Origin: Dallia pectoralis
Lineage: Eukaryota > Chordata > Actinopteri > Esociformes > Umbridae
Assembly: GCA_029465975.1 (NCBI GenBank)
Contig: CM055749.1
Coordinates: forward strand, 15,061,400 to 15,125,399
DNA length: 64,000 nucleotides
Reading direction: 5' to 3'
The position numbers and the translations under genes were made by a program. Positions 1-7,905 of the stretch are shown here, piece after piece. The first letter of the stretch is position 1. Each line of letters begins with the position of its first letter. Under the pieces are notes generated by a model. It was given only the letters and a program-made list of their open reading frames with translations, was not told where the DNA came from and ran no database searches.

Positions 1-570
1 TGCATAACCTGGGCTCCGTATCCCGTCACACAGCGCTGTACACACGCCCTCCAGGCCCCGCGCTTCAGAGCCTGACACTAACACGTCTGCGCGGTGAAAC
101 ATCGAGGCCATTAATGCCATATAAGCCGGGCGTAAATTGAAATATTGGAAGTTGGTACGCATATTGAAGACGAATATACACATGGCGGCTCATGTCACGA
201 AACACGCTATGACTGTGAAGCGCACGCGGAAACACAATACGATACGACGAGCCGCTTGTTGGTTCGCTGTGTGACCGAGTGAGATTTAGACAAGCACCGC
301 GTTCTGGTCGATAGGCTTCTATGCTAAGACGTGGCTTTCGTGAGACCTCCTAGCTCGTCCTTAGAAGGTCTAATTTATTTCTCCAGTTCATGCAGTGAGA
401 CAAGGTCAGAAGGGGCGAGGTGTACAGACCAGTAGTCCCAGGAATGCAGACCCTGTAGAGCGCCAGGCATGAAAAGTAATTAGTTATGCCTCTGGGAAAA
501 TCTCCCAAAAAACAGAAGCACACCTTGTTCCTGGAATACAGTACCATACACATCAGATAAGAGGACTACA
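1..570. other. Unique sequence, no gene seen
   Basis: No open frame here looks like a gene and no transposon end is visible. The first 350 bases are mixed in composition, with several CG dinucleotides and AT-rich motifs such as ATTAATGCCATATAA. This texture resembles vertebrate conserved non-coding DNA, but that is only an impression. No exon with credible splice sites was found. Confidence 0.5.
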
Positions 571-617
571 GTGTGTGTGTGTGTGTGTGTGCGTGCGTGC
601 GAGTGCGTGTGTGTGCA
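571..617. repeat. TG microsatellite
   Basis: A perfect run of GT dinucleotides passes into GTGC/GAGTGC variants. It is an ordinary vertebrate dinucleotide repeat. Confidence 0.95.
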
Positions 618-1262
618 TGAGTTTGTCAAGGAATCGGAGAGGACACAGCCAGTGATTTATGAACTATTGTTGTTTGGAGGATATTTGGCCAGAGCCTCTG
701 TTCTTATCGAATATGTAGGCCTGGGACCATAGTGGAGTTCTAACTGACCTCTGACCTTTAATTCCCGACGGCCCCTCAGCGGCGAGATAAGGCTGTCTGG
801 CCCCTTTCACCTATACCCTGGGACCACCGAGGAACAAAGTTCATCTCCGGCTCCTGATAAATCATACGTGTTTTTCACTTTTTACTGTAGATTCCGTTTT
901 TTCCAATGAGAGCCATGGCACTTACAGTAAAACCTGTAAAACTGTGAAGGGTTCTTGAGTTTGAACTTCTTTCCTGTCCATATGAAGGAAAAGACGGTTA
1001 TTCCTATCTGTCTGCGTGTGTGGTGAGTTGTTCTGTCCTGGGGAATTTGAATGGAGATGTCAGAGTCCATACGGAACATGTTGTGTTCTTAAATAAAGCT
1101 GTTGCAGTATCAGGGGGCCTGTTCTGGGATCTGTGGGATCTGGGAAGTGTCCTTGCTTCTCACACAAGCAGTCCTGGCTGGTTATGGAAGAGTAAGAAAG
1201 AGATTGGACATCAGACTGAGTCAGAGGAGAGACAAGAGTCCATGACATTCAGTTCAAAGAGC

Positions 1263-1263
<1 letters not shown>
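618..1263. other. Unique sequence, nothing recognised
   Basis: No repeat family, RNA gene or convincing exon is seen. The open frames here are short, and one of them runs into the following TG repeat. Confidence 0.5.
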
Positions 1264-1295
<32 letters not shown>

Positions 1296-1307
1296 TGTGT
1301 GTGTTTG
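1264..1307. repeat. TG microsatellite
   Basis: A run of about 20 GT dinucleotides with one CT interruption near the 3' end. Confidence 0.95.
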
Positions 1308-1689
1308 GGGGCTGTATGTAATGGTATGAACATCTATGCACCCACAACTGTAAGTTGCTATGGAAAAGACAGAGAGAAAAGGAACTATAAAAAAGAATAG
1401 TGATTTGTCAGCAAACTGCACTGAGGAGGAAAGGACATAAGAAAACATGTCAAGATCATTATCAGCTTACAGATATGATTAGTGCCACTCGGTGCCCAAC
1501 CCCTCTTGCTCCTTCATAAGTTAGCTTTTCTTCTCCGCTTTTCAGTTTATTTTTTAAAATGGAGGTTACAATTTTGTTGTCTGGAGTCAAGCCAGGAAAT
1601 ATACAGATCTGTGTCCATGACTTGTTCAGGGACAACTGCCAACAGAACTATCTGTTTTACACTGCACCTATCCACTCTGATGGTTGTGA
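1308..1689. other. Unique sequence, nothing recognised
   Basis: This is AT-leaning sequence between a microsatellite and a minisatellite. No gene or mobile element end is seen. Confidence 0.45.
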
Positions 1690-2763
1690 GAGTACTGGTA
1701 GTGTTGTTAGTGGAATAGATGTGGTGGTGGTAGTGGAATAAGTGGTGGTGGTGGTAGTGGAATAGATGGGGGTGGTAGTGGAATAGATGGGGGTGGTGGT
1801 AGTGGAATAGATGGGGGTGGTGGTGGTGGAATAGATGGGGGTGGTGGTAGTGGAATAGATGGGGGTGGTGGTAGTGGAATAAGTGGTGGTGGTGGTAGTG
1901 GAATAGATGGGGGTGGTAGTGGAATAGATGGGGGTGGTGGTAGTGGAATAGATGGGGGTGGTGGTAGTGGAATAGATGGTTGGTGGTAGTGGAATAGATG
2001 GGGGTGGTAGTGGAATAGGTGGTGGTGGTGGTAGTGGAATAGATGGGGGTGGTGGTAGTGGAATAGATGGGGGTGGTGGTAGTGGAATAGATGGGGGTGG
2101 TGGTAGTGGAATAGATGGGGGTGGTGGTAGTGGAATAGGTGGGGGGGGTGGTGGTGGAAGAGATGGGGGTGGTGGTAGTGGAAGAGATGGGGGTGGTGGT
2201 AGTGGAATAGATGGGGGTGGTGGTAGTGGAATAGATGGGGGTGGTAGCGGAACAGGTGGTGTTGGTAGTGGTACTAGTGGAATAGATCGGGTGGTAGTGG
2301 AATAGGTGGTGTTGGTAGTGGTGCTAGTGGAATAGATGGGGGTGGTAGTGGAATAGGTGGTGTTGGTAGTGGTACTAGGGGAATAGGTGGTGTTGGTAGT
2401 GGTGCTAGTGGAATAGGTGCTGTTGGTGCTAGTGGAATAGGTGGTGTTGGTAGTGGTGCTAGTGGAATAGGTGGTGTTGGTAGTGGTGCTAGTGGAATAG
2501 GTGGTGTTGGTAGTGGTGCTAGTGGAATAGGTGGTGTTGGTAGTGGTGCTAGTGGAATAGGTGGTGTTGGTAGTGGTACTAGTGGAATAGGTGGTGTTGG
2601 TAGTGGTGCTAGTGGAATAGGTGGTGTTGGTAGTGGTGCTAGTGGAATAGGTGGTGTTGGTAGTGGTGCTAGTGGAATAGGTGGTGTTGGTGCTAGTGGA
2701 ATAGGTGGTGTTGGTAGTGGTGCTAGTGGAATAGGTGGTGTTGGTAGTGGTACTAGTGGAATA
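1690..2763. repeat. G-rich minisatellite (24- and 30-bp units)
   Basis: There are two related sub-arrays. From about 1710 to 2300 the main unit is 24 bp (TGGAATAGATGGGGGTGGTG plus GTAG). From about 2300 to 2763 the unit is 30 bp (TGGAATAGGTGGTGTTGGTA plus GTGGTGCTAG). Almost all guanines are on the plus strand, so strand asymmetry is extreme. Both unit lengths are multiples of three, which leaves frames open on both strands (Gly/Ser-rich plus, Thr/Ser/Tyr-rich minus). I read these frames as by-products of the repeat, not genes. Confidence 0.95.
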
Positions 2764-3177
2764 GCATTTCAATCAGTTATATGTCTCCTGTTCGTGTTAA
2801 TTGTCTATTATTTTAATAAATAAACAAATGTGCTATTCGGCTCCTGCGTGTGGCTTTCTGCACTTCACTACATCACAGTTATAGTTGAACGATCTTAACA
2901 GAATTGTCAGATCCTCACACCAGTTGGGAGTCTGTGAGTGACCACAGAATATTATTCTCATCTTTAACAGAGTGGTCTTTACAGTATGTTTACAGTATAT
3001 TGTCTGAGATTGTGCCCCCTGGTTCAAGGGCGTGACAAAGATAATAGTGTACAACTTCACAGGATGTACAAAGTCTTCAGCCTGCTGTCATTTTCTTAAC
3101 CCATAAGCCGGATGTTGTAGTTTTAGTAGGCCAGCAGGAGGTGCTCATACTGGATCTGGGCTACTAATCTGACCATT
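2764..3177. other. Unique sequence, nothing recognised
   Basis: AT-rich single-copy-looking DNA lies between the minisatellite and the hAT MITE. No coding or RNA feature can be supported. Confidence 0.45.
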
Positions 3178-3185
3178 ACATGGAG

Positions 3186-3458
3186 CAGGGGTGGGCAAAC
3201 TATGGCCCAGGGGCCGAATCCGGCCCTCGAGGAAATTCCATCAGGCCCACGGAAGGTATTAAAACAGTTTTGGCAGTCCAATTGTAATGTATCTGAATTA
3301 AAGTTATTTAGATAAAACACCAGTATATATGTTATGTGTATACATTTTAATTATTGCCCTTTTCCGGCCCACAAATCTTTTAGAATGAACAAATTACATA
3401 AAAATGTGGCCCTTCATATAATTTCAAAGTCCTGAGTTGAAATATATGCCCTCCCCTG
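3186..3458. mobile_element. hAT-type MITE, 273 bp
   Basis: The element starts CAGGGGTGGGCAAACT and ends ATATGCCCTCCCCTG, so its termini are inverted repeats with one mismatch in the outer 12 bases. It is flanked by perfect 8-bp direct repeats ACATGGAG at 3178-3185 and 3459-3466. An 8-bp duplication and a CAGGGGTGGGC terminus are typical of the hAT superfamily. It is too short to encode a transposase, so it is non-autonomous. The interior has the 'ggccgaatccggccc' texture seen in many hAT MITEs. Confidence 0.9.
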
Positions 3459-3479
3459 ACATGGAGCAAGCTTTTCAAT

Positions 3480-3640
3480 GTTCGCCAAAGTTACGTATGT
3501 CAGTATGTATGTAAAAGGTATGTATTTATGTATGTCATTATATCAAGCGTAGGTCTGTAAGTATGTCTGTCATGGGTGTGTATCTATGTCATTCTGTATG
3601 TCAAGGGTGTCTACAGTATGTCAGTATGTATTACAGCGAG
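3480..3640. repeat. Degenerate TATG-type simple repeat
   Basis: Interspersed GTATGT, TATGTATG and TATGTC words form a worn tetranucleotide repeat with no clean period. Short open frames over it are not credible genes. Confidence 0.6.
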
Positions 3641-3863
3641 ATGGCAAGTTATTGCTCCATGTCAACTGTCATGTTGTACAGATGTTGATATTTCCCGCTA
3701 TTTGACCTCACATGCAGAGACCTTAATTACAAAGTCCCTTCTTAATAGTACGTTTGATTCGTAAACTCAAAGTGTTTTATCATGGAGTGTTTTCCTTTAA
3801 AGACATTGTTTTACTACAGAAAAGAGGAGCTGCAGCCATTCGGATCAGATTGGTGCAGATGTT
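3641..3863. other. Flank of the LTR insertion, nothing recognised
   Basis: Unique-looking sequence leads up to the GTTAC target site of the LTR retroelement. No gene is recognised. Confidence 0.4.
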
Positions 3864-3868
3864 GTTAC

Positions 3869-4284
3869 TGTCAGGGTCTGCCATGCAGATCACAAGGAGT
3901 AGACAATCGCAGAGAAGCTTTTCCAAAAGGGTTTTTATTCTCATCCAGGCAGGACAGGCACTAGAAACGAGAACTTAAACAAACAGAAACAACTAATGAA
4001 AATCACCTTCCCTAAAGTTTCCCCCAGATCCCACAACATTAATATAAACAAACATAAACCCCCATTAACCACAGAACCAGAAAACCAAAAACCCACATAC
4101 CTTAAACAATGATCCGCACAGACTAACAAACAAGGACTAACTTAAATACCCGCACTAACGGAGACAACACACAACAGGTGAGAGAGAAACACAGGTGGTT
4201 CCAATGTCCCTGATTGTTCCCTCAGGAAACGGGGGAGGTGTCAGCCCCACCATAGAATGGAGGGACAGGGCTCTGTCCCTTACA
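3869..4284 (-). repeat. 3' LTR of the LTR retroelement
   Basis: This 416-bp copy matches the LTR at 7481-7900. Differences seen are two missing bases near the site reading GTAGACAATCGC, two missing A residues before GGGTTTTTATT, and a C/G substitution in CCCCCATTAAC versus CCCGCATTAAC. It is downstream in the element's minus-strand sense. Confidence 0.93.
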
Positions 4285-4300
4285 GAATCCCCCACCAAGG
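4285..4300 (-). other. Polypurine tract of the LTR retroelement
   Basis: On the minus strand CCTTGGTGGGGGATTC directly precedes the 3' LTR start TGTAAGGG. A purine-rich tract here is the expected plus-strand DNA primer of an LTR retroelement. Confidence 0.6.
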
Positions 4301-4439
4301 GGCGCGGCTCCTGAAGCGCCCCAAAACACAAGAGCAGATATAATCCATGAGCTGGACATGGGCAGGACGAAGAGACGGGTCTCGGGCAGGACAGAGGCTG
4401 ACAGACCAGGAGGCCGCCCGGTCTGGTGGATGCAAGTCA

Positions 4440-5215
4440 GGAGACCGGACAGGCGGAGACGGATCAGGAGACCGGACAGGCGACGACGGATCAGGAGACC
4501 GGACAGGCGACGACGGATCAGGAGACCGGACAGGCGACGACGGATCAGGAGACCGGACAGGCGACGACGGATCAGGAGACCGGACAGGCGACGACGGATC
4601 AGAGACCGGACCGACGGATCCCGACCCGGCGGGAGCAGGTCTGGAGGCCGGACAGGCAGAGACGGGTCATGGGTTCTACCCGGCGGGAGCGGGTCATGGG
4701 GTCTACCCGGCGGGAGCGGGTCAGGAGGTCTACCCGGCGGGAGCGGGTCAGGAGGTCTACCCGGCGGGAGCGGGTCAGGAGGTCTACCCGGCGGGAGCGG
4801 GTCAGGAGGTCTACCCGGCGGGAGCGGGTCAGGAGGTCTACCCGGCGGGAGCGGGTCAGGAGGTCTACCCGGAGGACACGGGTCAGGAGGTCTACCCGGA
4901 GGACACGGGTCAGGAGGCAGCGCCGTAGGACACGGGTCAGGAGGCAGCGCCGTAGGACACGGGTCAGGAGGCAGGGCCGGAGGACACGGGTCAGGAGGCA
5001 GGGCCGGAGGAGACGGGTCAGGAGGCCGTGCCGGAGGAGACGGGTCAGGTGGCCGTGCCGGAGGAGACGGGTCAGGAGGCCGTGCCGGAGGAGACGGGTC
5101 AGGTGGCCGTGCCGGAGGAGACGGGTCAGGTGGCCGTGCCGGAGGACACGGGTCAGGTGGTCTACCCGGAGGACACGGGTCAGGAGGCAGCGCCGGAGGA
5201 CACGGTTCAGGTGGC
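4440..5215. repeat. 27-bp tandem repeats inside the LTR element
   Basis: Two related 27-bp arrays are present. One has about six copies containing GGATCAGGAGACCGGACAGG (about 4457-4606). The other is a longer run containing TCTACCCGGCGGGAGCGGGT and its derivatives. Each unit is nine codons in the minus-strand frame (PPDPxPPGR-like). The copies are homogenised in blocks, as expected from recent slippage or unequal exchange. Confidence 0.9.
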
Positions 5216-5624
5216 CGGGGAACTGGTTTTGGCCCGGCAACAGTCCTTGGCCCGGGAACTGGCTCGGCCAGGATGACGGCCTCGGGCATAGGACGGGGCT
5301 CGAGAACAGGACGGGGCTCGAGGACAGGACGGGGCTCGAGGACAGGACGGGGGACCGGACTGGGGTCAGGCAGGGGGACAGGACTGGAGTCAGGCAGGGG
5401 GACAGACTCCGACAAGGGGTCTGAAGTGAGCTCTGGGGCTGGAGTGAGCTCGGGAACCGGGACAGCCACGGGGACAGACTCTGGGACAGCCACGGGGACA
5501 GACTCTGGGACGGACACGGGGGCTGGCTCAGGAAAGGAAACGGGGACTGGCACCGGCAGGGAAACTGGGACTGGGACAGGCAGGGAAACTGGGACTGGGA
5601 CAGGCAGGGAAACTGGGACTGGGA

Positions 5625-6660
5625 CAGGCTCAGGTTGGGAATCTGGGACAGGCTCAGGTTGGGAATCTGGGACAGGCTCAGGTTGGGAATCTGGGACAGG
5701 CTCAGGTTGGGAATCTGGGACAGGCTCAGGTTGGGAATCTGGGACAGGCTCAGGTTGGGAATCTGGGACAGGCTCAGGTTGGGAATCTGGGACAGGCTCA
5801 GGTTGGGAATCTGGGACAGGCTCAGGTTGGGAATCTGGGACAGGCTCAGGTTGGGAATCTGGGACAGGCTCAGGTTGGGAATCTGGGACAGGCTCAGGTT
5901 GGGAATCTGGGACAGGCTCAGGTTGGGAATCTGGGACAGGCTCAGGTTGGGAATCTGGGACAGGCTCAGGTTGGGAATCTGGGACAGGCTCAGGTTGGGA
6001 ATCTGGGACAGGCTCAGGTTGGGAATCTGGGACAGGCTCAGGTTGGGAATCTGGGACAGGCTCAGGTTGGGAATCTGGGACAGGCTCAGGTTGGGAAACT
6101 GGGACAGGCTCAGGTTGGGAAACTGGGACAGGCTCAGGTTGGGAAACTGGGACAGGCTCAGGTTGGGAAACTGGGACAGGCTCAGGTTGGGAAACTGGGA
6201 CAGGCTCAGGTTGGGAAACTGGGACAGGCTCAGGTTGGGAATCTGGGACAGGCAAGGACACGGGGACTGGGACAGGCTCAGGCACGGGGACAGGCAAGGA
6301 CACGGGGACAGGCAAGGACACGGGGACAGGCAAGGACACGGGGACAGGCAAGGACACGGGGACAGGCTCTGGCACGGAAACGGGGACAGGCTCAGGCACG
6401 GAAACAGGCACGGAATCGGGGACAGGCAAGGACACGGAATCGGGGACAGGCAAGGACACGGGGACAGGCTCTGGCACGGAAACGGGGACAGGCTCTGGCA
6501 CGGAAACGGGGACAGGCTCAGGCAAGGACACGGGGACAGGCTCAGGCACGGAACGGGGACAGGCTCAGGCACGGAAACGGGGACAGGCTCTGGCACGGAA
6601 ACGGGGACAGGCTCTGGCACGGAAACGGGGACAGGCTCTGGCACGGAAACGGGGACAGGC
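5625..6660. repeat. 24-bp and related tandem repeats inside the LTR element
   Basis: From 5625 to about 6250 a 24-bp unit containing GGCTCAGGTTGGGAATCTGG is repeated some 26 times nearly without change. A block of about six copies carries GGAAACTGG instead. Up to 6660 the repeat becomes irregular, built from GGGACAGGCTCAGGCACGG words. On the minus strand the unit encodes eight residues (VPDSQPEP-like). Confidence 0.92.
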
Positions 6661-6816
6661 TCAGGCAGTAGCTTCTTCCCTCCTCCTCTGGCATCTTCCA
6701 AAGGAGGAGGGTCATCATCAATGTCCTCCTCGTCTGAAAACTCAAAGTCCTCACCACTGTCCAGCAGTGAGACTTTCCCTGTCCTTTTCGCCGCTTGAGC
6801 CTGGTCAGCCATCTTG

Positions 6817-7090
6817 TGCTGCGGGGCGGCAGCCATCTTGTGCTGCGGGGCGGCAGCCATCTTGTGCTGCGGGGCGGCAGCCATCTTGAGCTGCGGGGCG
6901 GCAGCCATCTTGAGCTGCGGGGCGGCAGCCATCTTGAGCTGCGGGGCGGCAGCCATCTTGAGCTGCGGGGCGGCAGCCATCTTGAGCTGCGGGGCGGCAG
7001 CCATCTTGAGCTGCGGGGCGGCAGCCATCTTGAGCTGCGGGGCGGCAGCCATCTTGAGCTGCGGGGCGGCAGCCATCTTGTGCTGCCGAG
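6817..7090. repeat. 24-bp repeat encoding KMAAAPQL, inside the LTR element
   Basis: The unit GCAGCCATCTTGAGCTGCGG plus GGCG is repeated about eleven times. The outermost copies read TTGTGCTG and the middle block reads TTGAGCTG, so the middle copies expanded most recently. On the minus strand each unit encodes eight residues with an alanine run. Confidence 0.92.
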
Positions 7091-7469
7091 CAGCTCTCAG
7101 GGGTGGTGAGGTGGAGGGCAGAACCGAGGAGGGTGAGACAGGAATCAGCTGGAGGGTGAAAGGATCCCAGCGAAACTCCCCCTCCATGTACTCCTCCTCC
7201 GACTCGTCCTCAGGCTCGGAGTCCTCAGCACCATAGGGCTCCCAGCCGTACTCCCCCTCCAGATACTCCTCATCCTCGCTGCGGAGTGACTCTCTCCACT
7301 CACGCAATGCTGCGTAGTCCGCCGGTAACCAGATAGCTGGCGGAGTGGATGTTCGAGGAGGGAGGGGCGGTCCGCGCCGTATCGCGCACCGGCGAAAACA
7401 TTCAGGGAACTCTGGAGACTGTCCGTAAGTGGACGGACAGCGCTTCTTTCTCCGCTGTGTCATAGTGGG

Positions 7470-7480
7470 GCGGTTCATTC
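7470..7480 (-). other. Putative self-complementary primer-binding site
   Basis: The minus strand reads GAATGAACCGC immediately after the 5' LTR. No TGG complementary to a tRNA CCA end is present, which argues against usual tRNA priming. The site complements the predicted transcript start in the LTR with one internal mismatch. It also lies within the reading frame that begins in the LTR. Confidence 0.55.
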
Positions 7481-7722
7481 TGTCAGGGTCTGCCATGCAG
7501 ATCACAAGGAGTAGACACAATCGCAGAGAAGCTTTTCCAAAAAAGGGTTTTTATTCTCATCCAGGCAGGACAGGCACTAGAAACGAGAACTTAAACAAAC
7601 AGAAACAACTAATGAAAATCACCTTCCCTAAAGTTTCCCCCAGATCCCACAACATTAATATAAACAAACATAAACCCGCATTAACCACAGAACCAGAAAA
7701 CCAAAAACCCACATACCTTAAA

Positions 7723-7734
7723 CAATGATCCGCA
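7723..7734 (-). other. Predicted transcript 5' end / self-primer
   Basis: The minus strand reads TGCGGATCATTG starting 30 bases downstream of the TATA box. Bases 2-11 (GCGGATCATT) can pair with the sequence just inside the 5' LTR (7470-7479) at 9 of 10 positions. In Tf1/sushi-group retrotransposons the RNA 5' end itself primes reverse transcription in this way. The pairing is seen directly; the priming role is inferred. Confidence 0.55.
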
Positions 7735-7756
7735 CAGACTAACAAACAAGGACTAA

Positions 7757-7764
7757 CTTAAATA
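7757..7764 (-). promoter_or_regulatory. LTR TATA box
   Basis: On the minus strand the sequence reads TATTTAAG. The same TATTTAAG word occurs in two other LTR-like fossils in this window (near 22080 and repeatedly at 29.2-29.6 kb), which supports its reading as an LTR core promoter. The matching copy lies in the 3' LTR near 4141-4148. Confidence 0.65.
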
Positions 7765-7905
7765 CCCGCACTAACGGAGACAACACACAACAGGTGAGAG
7801 AGAAACACAGGTGGTTCCAATGTCCCTGATTGTTCCCTCAGGAAACGGGGGAGGTGTCAGCCCCACCATAGAATGGAGGGACAGGGCTCTGTCCCTTACA
7901 GTTAC

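Larger units (their letters stand above)
4222..7496 (-). pseudogene. Proline-rich repeat protein of the LTR element, frameshifted
   Basis: The frame most plausibly starts at the ATG at 7496, inside the 5' LTR. An earlier in-frame ATG at 7520 also exists. The first 120 or so residues are non-repetitive: a basic RRKKR stretch, then an acidic Glu/Asp/Tyr/Trp-rich segment. Next come about a dozen 8-residue KMAAAPQL repeats, an acidic linker, and long arrays of 8-residue VPDSQPEP-like and 9-residue PPDPLPPGR-like repeats. A single missing A near 6551 (GGAACGGGG where neighbours read GGAAACGGGG) shifts the frame. A second shift lies near 4612 (CAGAGACC where neighbours read CAGGAGACC). No pol or zinc-knuckle motif is seen. 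It could be a Gag-like remnant, but I do not recognise the family. The last part overlaps the 3' LTR. Confidence 0.6.
3869..7900 (-). mobile_element. Complete non-autonomous Tf1/sushi-like LTR retroelement
   Basis: Two long direct repeats (3869-4284 and 7481-7900) bound an internal region of about 3.2 kb. Perfect 5-bp target duplications GTTAC flank the whole element at 3864-3868 and 7901-7905. Read on the minus strand, each LTR starts TGTAAGGG and ends CCTGACA. A purine tract precedes the 3' LTR, and the proposed primer site abuts the 5' LTR. The interior holds one repeat-built proline-rich frame. I see no zinc knuckle, protease, reverse transcriptase, RNase H or integrase motif, so mobility would need enzymes supplied in trans. 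The LTRs differ by one substitution and two 2-bp indels, so the insertion is young. Assignment to Tf1/sushi is inference from the self-primer arrangement, not from pol sequence. Confidence 0.9.
7481..7900 (-). repeat. 5' LTR of the LTR retroelement
   Basis: This 420-bp LTR is the upstream one in the minus-strand sense. It carries a TATA-like box, a predicted transcript start about 30 bases downstream, and an AATAAA polyadenylation signal (minus strand, 7550-7555). The internal reading frame begins inside its last bases. Confidence 0.93.

Noticed and set aside
1657..2772. A 371-codon Thr/Ser/Tyr- and Pro-rich minus-strand frame and a Gly-rich plus-strand frame
   Set aside because: Both are by-products of 24- and 30-bp repeats lacking stop codons; no flanking domain, signal peptide or splice context.
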